This document shows, in pieces, positions 1 to 9,701 of a stretch of 64,000 nucleotides of DNA. Below the pieces are notes generated by a model that did not search any database, had not been told where the DNA came from, and saw only the letters and a list, made by a program, of their open reading frames with translations. The stretch comes from Cepaea nemoralis (Eukaryota > Mollusca > Gastropoda > Stylommatophora > Helicidae). The stretch lies in assembly GCA_014155875.1 (NCBI GenBank), contig JACEFZ010014616.1, positions 1 to 64,000 of the forward strand. The letters are read 5' to 3'. The position numbers were made by a program, and so were the translations under genes. How positions within the stretch are numbered: the first letter of the stretch is position 1; each line of letters opens with the position of its first letter.

Positions 1-92
1 TTCTATTGGCACTATCTTTGCCCGTTAGTCTTTTTTGATTAAAGTGTCAACAATCTATGTTGCTGTTAACCAGGTCTTAAGTAATCTGACTC

Positions 93-2365
93 ATGGCAGC
101 AGCTAAACACAAATCTAGCCCCAGGATTAATATTATTAACACTCACGATCCTGAAAAGTGCTTTGAGTTTCAACAGCAACTTGCAGACGCTTTCACTGAT
201 GCACCAGAAAATTGTAATTGAAAAGTGGGATCAACTTAAGGAAACTCTTTATAAAACTGCCGTAGGGGTTTACGGCACTGTGGATCATAAGAGACAGGAC
301 TGGTTTGCGGCAAACAGCGAGACTCTGCAGCCCTTGATTGATACGAAGAAGATAGCTCTCTTAAGAAACAAGGAAAGACCAACGCGTAACTCTCTGAGTG
401 AGCTAAAGCAAGCTAGGAAGGATGTGCAAAAGGCTGCCAGGCAGTGTGCAAATGATTACTGGATCAGGTTATGTGAGTCCATTCAAATCGCAAGTGATAA
501 GGGAAACATAAGAAGCATGTATGAAGGAATAAAGAAAGCCTGTGGTCCAGTGATCAAAAGAAGTGCACCATTGAAAACCTTGACTGGAGAAATCATTACT
601 GATAAGACACAGCAGATGGACAGATGAGCATTATTTGGATAGAGCACTATTTGGAGCTTCACTCAAGTGATACCAAACTAGCGGATGATTCTCTCAACAG
701 GTAGAGATGGGATTCCAATAGAGGTTATCAGGAGTGGCATGACACACCCACTTTACAGATCCACCAGCTAATAGAGCTATGCTGGCGAGAAGGACAAGTC
801 CCACAGGATTTCAAAGAATCAAGCATAATAACACTGTACAAGAACAAGGGCGATCGGAGCGACTGCAGAACTATAGGGGTATCTCACTTCTGTGTGTTGT
901 TGGAAAAGTATTTGCAAGAATTGTTCTGCGCAGACTTCAAATCCTAGGAGATCAAGTCTACCCCGAATCACAGTGTGTCTTTCGACAGAACCGGTCTACC
1001 ATTGATATGATATTCTCTTAGCAACAAATGCAAGAAAAATGCCGTGAACAGAATCAACCACTGTTTATTGCCTTCATCGACCTCACAAAGGCATTTGATT
1101 TGGTCAGTCGTGAGGGTCTGTTCAAGGCCCTAAATACGATTGGCTGCCCACCAACTCTTCTGTCCATTGTGGAATCGTTCCACACAGGCATGAAGGGTAT
1201 AATTAAGTTTGATGGTGAAACTTCTGAAGAGTTTGAAATCAAGAGTGGAGTTAAGCAAGGTTGTGTACTAGCTCCCACCCTCTTTGGAATATACTTTTCA
1301 CTTCTACTGAAATATGCCTTTCGTGATCAGTATGGTGGTATATACATTCACTCACGATCAAATGGCAGCCTTTACAATGCTCAGAGATTGAAGGACAAGA
1401 CCAAAATTAGGAGGGTACTGTTCAGAGAGTTGCTTTTTGCAGCTGATGCTGCAGTTACGACCCACTCTGAGGAAGAATTGCAATGTCTACTATCTGCATT
1501 CTCCAATGCTTGTTCTGAATTTGGTTTAACAATTAGCAAAAAGAAGACACAGATTATGTCACAAGGTGCACATGGGGTACCATCAATCTTTATTGACGAC
1601 GCCGAACTAGAGATGGTAGACCATTTTCCATATCTAGGATCAGTGGTAAATAGCAAATTATCCCTAGATCAGGAAATCAACATCCGGATTGGTAAGGCGA
1701 CAACAACAATGAACAGGTTAAGAAAAAGAGTATGGGGGAACAGGAAGCTTACTGCCAAAACAAAAGTCCTTGTGTATCAAGCCTGTTTCCTTAGTACTCT
1801 TCTTTATGGCAGTGAAACCTGGACAACTTACTCACGCCAAGAGAAACGTTTAAACAGTTGTCATATGCGGTGTCTGCGAAGAATTCTTGGTATTATGTGG
1901 CAAGACAAAATCACAAATACTGAAGTATTGGAAAGATCAGGCTTTGTGACGGTTTATTCCATGTTCAGTCTTCGTAGACTTAGATGGATAGGACATCTTA
2001 GGAGGATGGATGATGGTAGAATACCAAAGGACATCTTTTTTGGTGAATTACAGATGGGTAAGAGATCTCAGGGTCGGCCTCTACTACGATACAAAGATGT
2101 GTGTAAGCGGGACATGATTGATACAGGCATTGATAATGCACATTAGGAGCAAGTCGCCGCTGAACGTGTTGCATGGAGGGCAAACATCAGAAATGGAATA
2201 AAGACAAAGGAGAAAATTATTGTAGATAACTCACACACCGAGCTTATGAGACGTAAGATGGTGCATGATGGTGGAAATGACCACGTGTTCACATGCACCC
2301 ACTGTGAACGGACATTTACAGCGCAATTTGGCCTTATCAGTCACACTCGCTACCGCCATTGGTAA
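93..2365 (+). mobile_element. LINE-A: degenerate non-LTR retrotransposon, pol 3' half
   Basis: LINE-type pol remnant. The upstream part (93-1021) is in several frames: an arginine/lysine-rich linker (163-627, with DYWIRLCESIQ and IKKACGP), then the RT fingers, including NYRGISLLCVVGKVFARI and QCVFRQNRSTIDMIFS. The palm and thumb lie in the 1028-2365 frame, described separately. The endonuclease domain that such elements normally carry is not inside the window, so the copy is either 5'-truncated or runs off the left edge. Several frameshifts and stops before position 1028 make it a pseudogene. The clade is not assigned with confidence; it belongs to the endonuclease/RT LINEs that are common in animal genomes. 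Confidence 0.88.
1028..2365 (+). pseudogene. LINE-A reverse transcriptase palm/thumb with C-terminal C2H2 finger
   Basis: RT would copy the element RNA at a nicked target site. The frame shows motif A as FIDLTKAFDLVSR, the GVKQGCVLAPTLFGIYF block, then LLFAADAAVTTHSEEEL where the family has F-A-D-D. The codon at 1442-1444 is GCT (Ala), so one catalytic aspartate is lost. The thumb (YLGSVVNSKL, FLSTLLYGSETW, LRRLRWIGHLRRMD, GKRSQGRPLLRYKDVCKRD) is intact. An in-frame TAG at 2144-2146 ends the first 372 residues, but the frame continues to TAA at 2363-2365 and encodes a C2H2 finger, C-x2-C-x12-H-x4-H (FTCTHCERTF then HTRYRH). A zinc finger at the extreme C terminus is known in related LINEs. 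Both lesions argue that this copy is dead. Confidence 0.9.
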
Positions 2366-2562
2366 AAGTTATTATGTCTTTTTAAAGCACAAACTATCGT
2401 CTGTCAAGACAGCAAGGTGCCAATGGACATGGTGTTATGTTGGATTCGGTTGTGACGTGCCTCGCATGTCTGCCATGTCCCTTGATGGAGTGTTATTATT
2501 AAATGTGATGTCTAGAGGATATTTTGTGACAGGTGCTGTAACTGTGACTAATCTACCCCTCT

Positions 2563-2881
2563 CTCTCTCTCTCGCTCTCTCTCTCGCTCTCTCTCTCTCT
2601 CGCTCTCTCTCTTTCTCTCTCTCCGTCTCTCTCTCTTTCTCTCTCTCTCCATCTCTCCATCTCTCTCTCTCCGTCTCTCTCTCCGTCTATTTCTCTCTTC
2701 GTCTATCTCTCTCTCCGTCTCTCTCTCCCTCTCTCTCTCTGGCTATCTCTCTCTACGTCTCTCTCTCTCCGTCTATCTCTCTCTCTCTCCGTCTATCTCT
2801 CTCTCTCTCCGTCTATCTCTCTCTCCGTCTCTCTCTCCGTCTATCTCTCTCTCCGTCTCTCTCTCCGTCTCTCCGTCTCTC

Positions 2882-2929
<48 letters not shown>
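2563..2929. repeat. (CT)n microsatellite with CCGTCT variants
   Basis: About 370 bp of CT dinucleotides, interrupted by regular CGTCTCT, TCTATCT and CGCTCT variants. The serine/leucine open frame across it is an artefact of the repeat. Confidence 0.97.
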
Positions 2930-2932
<3 letters not shown>

Positions 2933-2987
2933 CATGTGGCTTTCTCACAACACCTACTTTCAGACGCTTAGATGTATTCGAAGAAAC

Positions 2988-3247
2988 ACGCTGCAGCTCT
3001 CTTCCAACGGAAAGTAGTTTTTAGATGTGCTGTGTGGACTTCTGACCCAACAAATATATATCCAGGCCTGCCACAGGGATCACCATAATCTCCGGTGCTA
3101 TTCAATGCCTACACTGTGAGAATCACCGGTGAGCAGATCACAGGACCGGGTAGGACATAGTCGTATACCAACGATGTGTTAGTGTATCGTCATGGCAAGG
3201 ATGAAGATCGGGTTGATGTGAAACTATAAACAGAACACAATCGCATT
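2988..3247 (+). pseudogene. LINE-D reverse transcriptase scrap
   Basis: This 260-bp segment is collinear with 39757-40005 of the LINE-D copy described below. Shared stretches are AGGAAAGTAGTTTTTAGATG, CTGCCACAGGGATCACCAT, CACTGTGAGAATCACC and GTTAGTGTAT. It corresponds to the LPQGSP block through the catalytic loop. The loop reads Y-T-N-D where LINE-D has Y-A-D-D, and there is an in-frame stop just after the LPQGSP block. Both ends are truncated. It starts about 60 bp after the (CT)n tract. It is an old fragment without coding capacity. Confidence 0.85.
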
Positions 3248-4213
3248 ATAGTCTGTCCAGAAATGAATGCCGTCATTCACGATCAATTATTTTGAAAATT
3301 GTATGTTGCATCGTTATGAAATTTTTTCCTGCCATCTTATATTTACCCCAACCCAAGGAATATGTCTTTGATAGGTCCAAAAGCAACTTACATCTTGGAA
3401 AGCGGCGACATTTCTTTGATGTTTTGGTGAAGAACTGGTGATTTCTCGCTAACAAACTTGTTTTACGGTAATGCAAATCCCCCCGCCATTTCGGAAGACA
3501 CATACAAGGCGTATCCAGATTCGTATGGGAGTGGGTGCATTGTCTGCTCTGCTGAGACGGAACATGATTACATGTTTTGCACGACGAATATAGCTGTGAA
3601 TATCTCTGTAGTGGGCTTCCTTCTTAACGGTCAAGATGTTGGTCCTCTTTTCATTGAAGTTTATAGAATGATTCTTATGTTCGTGTGTTGTCCTCTCATT
3701 TGACAACGTGTTTCTTCTCAAGTTTCTTGTTATGCCACAATATGTCAATTACCACCGCAAAATTACTCTTCGGTTTGTAGTCAACGCGTCTAGAGCTTTT
3801 TGTTTTTTTTTCAATGTCAGTTGTTTGTCACCGTTGAGGGCTTACGGAATTGGAAATTCATCACTGTGGAATACAAACCGTTGCCAATAACAAGTTGTAT
3901 TGTTTATGCCGAGGCTGTAATGTTTAGGGCCTGCAATTCTTCTGAATATTTGTAGCAAAATATCCCAGTTGGTGTGCACGTGGATTAAGGTCTGCGATTT
4001 GCCAAGACCTTAATCTGTGCCGCACGATTCCAGTAGGTTGATGACTGCTATCGGTTGCATAAAATTCAATCCATCCTTTCTCCGATAGTCATCTTCCTCT
4101 TTCAACACATGGTCCTCACATTGTTTCCAGCAACTTTTATAAAGTTTTAATAGCGCGGTCTGGGTTAATATCTTGACGTCAGACAATTTGAATAGATTGA
4201 TTGATTGACTGAT
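3248..4213. other. No recognisable feature (about 970 bp)
   Basis: AT-rich DNA with only short, overlapping ORFs on both strands. No motif, tRNA-like box or similarity to other parts of the window was noticed. The last few bases before 4214 (GATTGATTGATTGACTGA) are the microsatellite tail of the LINE-C copy that follows on the minus strand. Confidence 0.5.
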
Positions 4214-4926
4214 TTAGGAACCGACATCACAGTATTCGGGACATTCCCATAAACGCTCCGTTCCCATCCTCAGCAACCAGCGAAGAGTTCCAACACCAAT
4301 AGTTCCAGTAGCAGTCTGATTATATGTCCGTCTCGCCTTTCCTCTGAGCGTCGAGCGCCGGCCAGATCCCCTCGTCACTCCTCGCTGTCTCATTCTTGCC
4401 AGACTATGGTTATCCATTTGCTCTTCCGATGTGTACACGTGCTCCCACAAGGCCGCAACCACGTCTGCTTGTCATGCATCAATACTCCACCAAGTTTTGC
4501 CTAGCCAGCCAATCTATCTGCCTGTTCATCAGTGGCGTGCAGAGGTTCTTTGATGCCCTGGGCCAACACCTTGTTTCGATGCCCCTGAATTGTTCTTTCC
4601 CTATTTCATTCCTCCTCCCCTCCCACTGCACTGTGCTGTCCCTCTCGCTAATTGGATGCCTCCCTCCCGGCTGGATGCCCGGGGCCGTCGCACCCCTCAA
4701 CCCCCTTAGCACGTCACTGCTGTTCATTCCCCAGCACACCGGCATGCCCCGGAGAAAAGATCCAGGTGATGCTTGCTACCCGTGACCTCCGAAGTGAAGC
4801 AAGCCACTCTGCACGAAGCTTACCTGTCCTCACCCTCCTCAGCATGCTTTCTGAGTCAGTTACAATCACGATGTGTGTGTGTATCGTGTTCTCCACCCAG
4901 CGAAAAGCTGCACTGAATATAGTACT
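4195..4926 (-). pseudogene. LINE-C RNase H fragment, interrupted by a hAT MITE
   Basis: On the minus strand this reads from SAAFRWVENTIHTH through IVTDSESMLRRV and FSPGHAGVLGNEQ, then, beyond the inserted MITE, ID/RLA-type residues, RADV-like sequence, VAALWEHVY and LLRMGTERLWECPEYC. It matches the RNase H tail of LINE-C at 29215-29705. The A-D-R-L-A segment that holds the last catalytic aspartate can still be read here, unlike in the other copy. The 5' end is truncated at 4926, directly against an IS630/Tc1-like transposase. The 3' end has a (TGAT)n tail. An internal insertion plus frameshifts make it non-functional. Confidence 0.88.
4530..4719. mobile_element. hAT-type MITE, 190 bp, with 8-bp TSD
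   Basis: The element starts CAGTGGCGTGCAGAGG and, read from the other end, starts CAGTGACGTGCTAAGG: imperfect 16-bp terminal inverted repeats. It is flanked by an exact 8-bp direct repeat CTGTTCAT (4522-4529 and 4720-4727). The uninterrupted LINE-C copy at 29398-29412 has only one copy of this octamer, so empty and filled sites can be compared inside the window. An 8-bp TSD with CAGTG ends is characteristic of hAT transposons. It has no coding capacity and would depend on a hAT transposase encoded elsewhere. Confidence 0.88.
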
Positions 4927-5797
4927 GTCAGCTGCAACCTGTCCTTTAATTTTAACCACCACAAGCTCTATAGGGTTTAAATGAGAATGGTACGGAGGAA
5001 GTCTCAAGCACCTATGGCCATGCTCTTCTATCAACTTGTCGATTTGATATTTCTTGCTTTTTTGCGCCTGTTTTACAAGGGACAACAGTTATTGCTTAAA
5101 AATCTTTTCTAGAAATGGTATGCTTTCCCTTCGTAGCCATATCTTTATCGCTTCCTTTGTGCTCGATGCCGTAGGTATTTTGTCTTCTTGGGCAACTACA
5201 TTGTGATATGATGCATTGTCCATAATTAGACAAGACGTTCTGTCTAGAGATGGAAGCACTGTATTCTCGAGCCAATCGCTAAATACATTGCCATTTATCT
5301 CATTATGATAATCCCTATTGTTTGTGTGCTTTGATACGAATACGAGCCCAGCATTCTGTTGTAAGCCATTATGAGTACTATCAGCATGGGCTATGACCAA
5401 ACGCTGTCTTTTACTACTGGGCACATATCGCGTTATCTTTCCGTCCACTGATTGCCATTCTTTTTACTTGTGTGGTGCGCGTTGATCCAGATTTCATCCA
5501 AATAAACTATGTCATAATTTTATTTGCGCATTTCCCTTATTTCACGTAGGTATCTGCTTCTCATAGCTTCTAAATGCGGGTGCTCGAAAATGATATTTAT
5601 ACCTCCCTTGTACTTTCTAAACGTGAAGCCTAATGTCCTTATATGAAAGGACCCACATTAATGACGACACCTCTGAAGATACTTACGACACCTTTGAACA
5701 CTCCCTGTTTTACTTCTCAATGCTCTTTTCATAAAACCAATCCCGTGAACAACGTGAAAATTTACTATTGAACGCTGATGTTTCTTCGTGAAGACGT
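4927..5797 (-). pseudogene. IS630/Tc1-mariner-like DDE transposase fragment
   Basis: The minus strand encodes a DDE/D nuclease that would cut and join transposon ends. Reading in order: YDIVYLDEIWINAHHT (first catalytic Asp), QRLVIAHADSTHNG, NNRDYHNEINGNVFSDWL, SCLIMDNASYHN (second Asp), then LPPYHSHLNPIELV with the final Glu of N-P-I-E. The C-terminal half (5089-5448 and 4927-5085) is one frame broken by a TAA at 5089-5091. The first Asp block (about 5470-5520) is in another frame. It is cut off on the left by the LINE-C fragment and on the right by the gypsy element inserted at 5798. The N-terminal helix-turn-helix is not visible. Confidence 0.8.
5793..5797. repeat. Gypsy-1 target-site duplication, left copy
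   Basis: GACGT immediately left of the 3' LTR, matching 13645-13649. Five-base duplications are typical of Ty3/gypsy integrase. Confidence 0.93.
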
Positions 5798-7915
5798 TGT
5801 AACAAGCTACGTGGAGGGTCCCAAATAGCCCTATTACAATATTTCAAAATTATTCTCTTTATAGCCCTGGCTGGGATAGGTCTTTACCTGCCAACCCTCC
5901 TCCGTTTTCCCCGGACTCACTGTCACTCTTTCTTTCGACCTAAGGACCTATTTCCTGCCGTGTTCTTCTGGCTGATCCATATATATAACACAGTGATCGT
6001 TGGAATAAACTAAAACTTGATTTATTAAATCAAGACAGGACAGCACAGAAAAACATCAAGGCAGTTAACACAGAAAGTTCTAAACAGACACAACACAGAT
6101 AAAGTTCAGGCACAGAGCATCAAGGCTTTACATCATAGACCAAGCTGTAGTCAAGGTCCGTTCTGTCCACATATCGCTCACCAAATGATAAGTCCTCCTT
6201 GCTTTCCCTCCCGGTTCGTCTGGCCAACAACGGTTCTCCGTGGAACTAGATTAATGTTTGTGGGAAATTGTCCTGTGATCCCTGGTCACAATGCTAAGGG
6301 AAAGTTCTTACAAAAAGGAAATAATTCCTGAGCGGGAATTGAGTAGGTATCCTTCACTGTCTCAGACAAGGATGGGTGGGTCTGCTATTTAGGAGGGGTT
6401 CAGTCCAGAATACAAAAGGACTCGATCCCAGCGTATCGAGATGACTGGTGATATGTCAGTACAGCTGATGGTCATTCTTTCAAGGTCAGCAGTGGCTCTA
6501 TCTCGTAGAGATCATACTCGTAGACCTGGCATGGCCCAAAACTTGACATGGCATCGTCCTAAACATACTTTCTGCGTAGAGCCCTGTCGAGACCTTCAGC
6601 TCTGTTCATACCTCCAAAAGAAGGACCCTGGAAAGGGCAAACATTGGTGAGAGTCTCCAGCCTAAACTTCTGGTACAGCCGACATGGAGACTCCTAATGG
6701 TCTCAGCACATCAGTTGCCATAACAAAATATATACATAATAATACTAATCAAGAGCCCTGATTGAATTTGCCCCGACCTGACAAGAGGTCCTGGATTGGC
6801 AGCGTCTTTCCTAGACTAGGCCTTCAGCTTGACGAGGTCTTGTCGTTTGACCCTAGGAACCTTTTGCATATAAGACTCACTCTCCACACTCATACCAAGC
6901 CTTTATTATTATTGGGCACATTCATGTCCATGCTTCCCTCTCACTTGCAAACCCGGCCTTTCTCACGACAAAGCTCTTGTGGTGTTGTGTGGGTACATTT
7001 CTGTATGTAAAGAAGTGTCGTTCCCCATTCCCAACAAGAATAAGAAAGAAGATACCACCCCCTCCGGCCGCCGCTCTCGACTGAGCTGTCGCCCCAATGC
7101 ATCGGCAGTGCCCTGCACAAGCCATACGTGTAGATGAGTTCAGGTTCTCTCAGTGAGATAGAGAAGTCCATTATCTTCCCGACCTCATCCTATCGAGTAA
7201 AAGACGAAAGAGATAGCCCTGTGGATAGCCTCTTCCGGCTCAAGAAAATAGATCATAGATTGGTGGACCCCATCCCCAAGGAGCTATCTAATGTGCTTAT
7301 ATTTAAAAGAGAGATGCTACTAAGTAACGGTAAGCCGTAGGAAGAAAGATAGCACTCGTCTATCGGCTGTCAAGAACAAGCGATATCATTTGGGAAATAT
7401 TTCTTCTTCAGATTTGTTCCCTTGCCATGCCAAGACTAAGACGCGCAGCCAGATCGGCTAACGGTCACCCCCTCCCAACATGGCAAGACTGCTGTTTCGC
7501 CATATCCTCTCAGTCGTTAAGACAATAGATATTTATAGGCCAAGTTTTGCCTGGACCAAAAGAAAACCCAAGTTTACCTTTTCCTTCCACCAGTAGTAGA
7601 CCTTTTAAATGTCTCAAACTTTAACTTGAACTCTTGACATTCGGCAGTCGTCAGCCATCAGTAGAAACGGACATCAATCCACCAGAAGCCGCACCAGTGC
7701 GCATTTGGCGCAAAGCGCTCCATCGGGTCTACCCGAAAGAAAAGACAAATATATACTCGCTCCATGTAAAGATTGTGGTATGAAGATAACCCTAAGAACC
7801 ATCTTTCATGGAGATTGAGCGAACAAGAGAACTGAGAGCTTCCGAAAGCCGTTTCCCCCTGTTTACCCAAAATAAAAGAATGCATAAGGACATGGGCCAC
7901 TGGCGTTTCGCTACA
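5798..7915 (-). repeat. Gypsy-1 3' LTR (2,118 bp)
   Basis: Direct repeat of 11532-13644 with only about ten differences seen by eye: roughly seven substitutions, two single-base indels and one complex 3-bp change. The open frames inside (for example at 6441-6650, 7134-7340 and 7658-7900) recur identically placed in the other LTR. They carry no recognisable domain and are unlikely to be genes. The LTR is long for the group. Confidence 0.95.
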
Positions 7916-7931
7916 TAGGCCCCCTCTTAAG
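7916..7931 (-). promoter_or_regulatory. Gypsy-1 polypurine tract
   Basis: On the minus strand CTTAAGAGGGGGCCTA directly precedes the 3' LTR. This is the expected place and composition for the primer of plus-strand DNA synthesis. No integrase gene lies between the RNase H remnant and this tract, which supports the unusual gene order. Confidence 0.8.
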
Positions 7932-7942
7932 AATGTCGAACC

Positions 7943-8179
7943 CTACGAACTTTCTACTGTCAGTGGTTCTGTTCGAATGACCCCACCCTCACATTCAACC
8001 ATAGGATGTCGTGATAGGAAATCCGCTCCCACATTCTCCTTTCCGGGGATGTATTCTACCATGAATTGGTAGGGTTGTAGGAGTAATGACCATCTCATTA
8101 ACCTCGCGTTCAGTTTCTTAGAAGTTACCAAAAAGGTCAGAGGTTGATGGTCGGACTGCACTTTGCACGGTACTCCCAC
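7943..8179 (-). pseudogene. Gypsy-1 RNase H C-terminal remnant
   Basis: The minus-strand frame reads VQSDHQPLTFLVTSKKLN, MRWSLLLQPYQFMVEYIPGK and NVGADFLSRHP, the usual end of a Ty3/gypsy RNase H domain (the S-D-H-x-P-L and A-D-x-L-S-R signatures). It is in a different frame from the upstream pol ORF. It lacks everything from the RT palm to the first half of RNase H, joined at about 8180 by an internal deletion. It ends about 12 bp before the polypurine tract, so RNase H is the last coding domain of the element. Confidence 0.88.
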
Positions 8180-9698
8180 TGGGCTTCCTCAACAAGACAA
8201 CCCCGGCATTATAAGGAGAAGTCGAAGGAGTTATGATGTCATCCTCCAGAAGCTTCTGGATTTCGGCTTCCAGGGCCTTCTCTTTCGAAAAGGGCACTGG
8301 ATATATTTTTTGACGAACGGGGTCTTGGGTAGTCAGAGTCATATCAAACTCGACCAACCCTGTCCGCCCTGGCCGATCGGTAAGGATCTGCTGATGGGAC
8401 TCCAACAAACGGATGACCAGATCTGTTTCTTCAGCCGACAGATCAGGATTTATATGTACCTCCCTATAGGTTTCTCCAGGGTGTAAAGGATACTCCCTAT
8501 CCGCGTCTTCGCCCGATTCAGTTTCCATCGCGACCGCCATAGTCATGAGTGGGAGAGAAGTACCATCGGATCGTTCCTCATATCTTTTGAGGAGGTTAAT
8601 GTGGAAGATTTTAGATTTCCCCCTGATCCGGATCGCATAATTGGTACGGGACACAACCCTTTCCACCGGGAAAGGCCCCTGCCAACCAATCTCGAGTTTA
8701 TTGGAACCTACTGGAAGTAACAACAGAACCCGATCCCCCACCTTAAGAGACCTATCTTTCGTCCTTCTATTGTAGTAGGCCGCGTGTCTCTTTCTGGCCG
8801 CCCTCAGATTCTGAGCTGCCAAAGCCCAACCCGTCTGGAGTTTCTTCTTTAACTCTTCGACGTATTTATATGAGGATACAACTTCTTCGGAAGTTTCTTC
8901 CTCTGTCCAACATCTCAATAGGGCTTCTAAGGGACCCTTAATAGGTCTCCCGAATAGTAGAGTGGCTGGTGGCAACCCGGTCGACCCATGGGGAACCTCC
9001 CGATAGGCGAACAAGGCGGCTGAGAAATACTCATCCCATCTGTCTGGTTTCTCTTGAGCCAGCTTCCGAAGCATGGTCATCAAGGTACCATTAAACCTCT
9101 CTACTTGCCCATTAGACTGAGGGTGGTACGGGCTTGTGTGAATGTGGTTAGTCTGGAAGATACGAAAGACTACTTCCATCAGCTTACCACAGAACTGAGA
9201 CCCATTGTCCGTTAGGATCTGGTTGGGAAATCCCAACCGAGTGAAGGTCTCCATCAGTGCATCAGCCACTCGCTTAGAGTCGATTGTGGCCAAAGGTATC
9301 GCCTCACCCCACATGGAACAGCAATCCACCATCGTGAGAATGTACTTATTCCTCTTCCTAGTCCGAGGAAGAGGACCAACAAGATCGATGGCAACTCTCT
9401 CGAAAGGGGAGTTCATAATGGGCATGTCACCCAAGACTACCGGAGCCGTCCAGTGTTTTGGTGCCACACGCTGGCACTCTGGGCACGACTTGACGTATCT
9501 ACGCACGTCTCCAGTCATCCCTGGCCAGTAGTAATGGCAGGAAATGCGCTGAAGAGTTGCCCCGACACCCATATGTCCACTGAAAGAAATGGTGTGTCCC
9601 ATATGAAGAAGCTGTTCCCGATAAGCCTTAGGAACTACCAGCTGTCCATGCTGGCGATCCTCCACTCCGGCTCTCCGGTACAGTAACCGATTCTTCAT
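8118..9698 (-). CDS. Gypsy-1 integrase fused to the N-terminal part of RT
   Basis: 526 residues. The integrase zinc domain comes first (HMGHTISFSGHMGV, then CPECQRV, an HHCC set). Next is the catalytic core with the D-D-E triad in AIDLVGPL, LTDNGSQFCG and NGQVERFNGTL, then SLKVGDRVLLLLPVG, a W-Q-G-P-F module and IFHINLLKRYEE. From about residue 390 the protein enters the RT leader (ILTDRPGRTGLVEFDMTL, then DDIITPSTSPYNAGVVLL and RKPSG) and is cut off where the catalytic palm should begin; the last 17 residues are out of frame. The upstream gag-protease frame is the same frame, separated by TAA-TAT-ATG at 9696-9704, so the ATG is probably not a natural start. Integrase looks intact; RT does not. 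Confidence 0.92.
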   Translation of the reverse strand: MKNRLLYRRAGVEDRQHGQLVVPKAYREQLLHMGHTISFSGHMGVGATLQRISCHYYWPGMTGDVRRYVKSCPECQRVAPKHWTAPVVLGDMPIMNSPFERVAIDLVGPLPRTRKRNKYILTMVDCCSMWGEAIPLATIDSKRVADALMETFTRLGFPNQILTDNGSQFCGKLMEVVFRIFQTNHIHTSPYHPQSNGQVERFNGTLMTMLRKLAQEKPDRWDEYFSAALFAYREVPHGSTGLPPATLLFGRPIKGPLEALLRCWTEEETSEEVVSSYKYVEELKKKLQTGWALAAQNLRAARKRHAAYYNRRTKDRSLKVGDRVLLLLPVGSNKLEIGWQGPFPVERVVSRTNYAIRIRGKSKIFHINLLKRYEERSDGTSLPLMTMAVAMETESGEDADREYPLHPGETYREVHINPDLSAEETDLVIRLLESHQQILTDRPGRTGLVEFDMTLTTQDPVRQKIYPVPFSKEKALEAEIQKLLEDDIITPSTSPYNAGVVLLRKPSGSTVQSAVRPSTSDLFGNF

Positions 9699-9701
9699 AT
9701 A

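Noticed and set aside
2563..2930. Long Ser/Leu-rich open frame
   Set aside because: It is the translation of a CT microsatellite; the same holds at 22562-22663, 26648-26744 and 30756-30834 (Ser-Leu or Arg-Glu runs).
6441..7340. Small genes inside the Gypsy-1 LTR
   Set aside because: The frames are duplicated at the same relative positions in the other LTR and show no domain; they are chance ORFs in a regulatory repeat.
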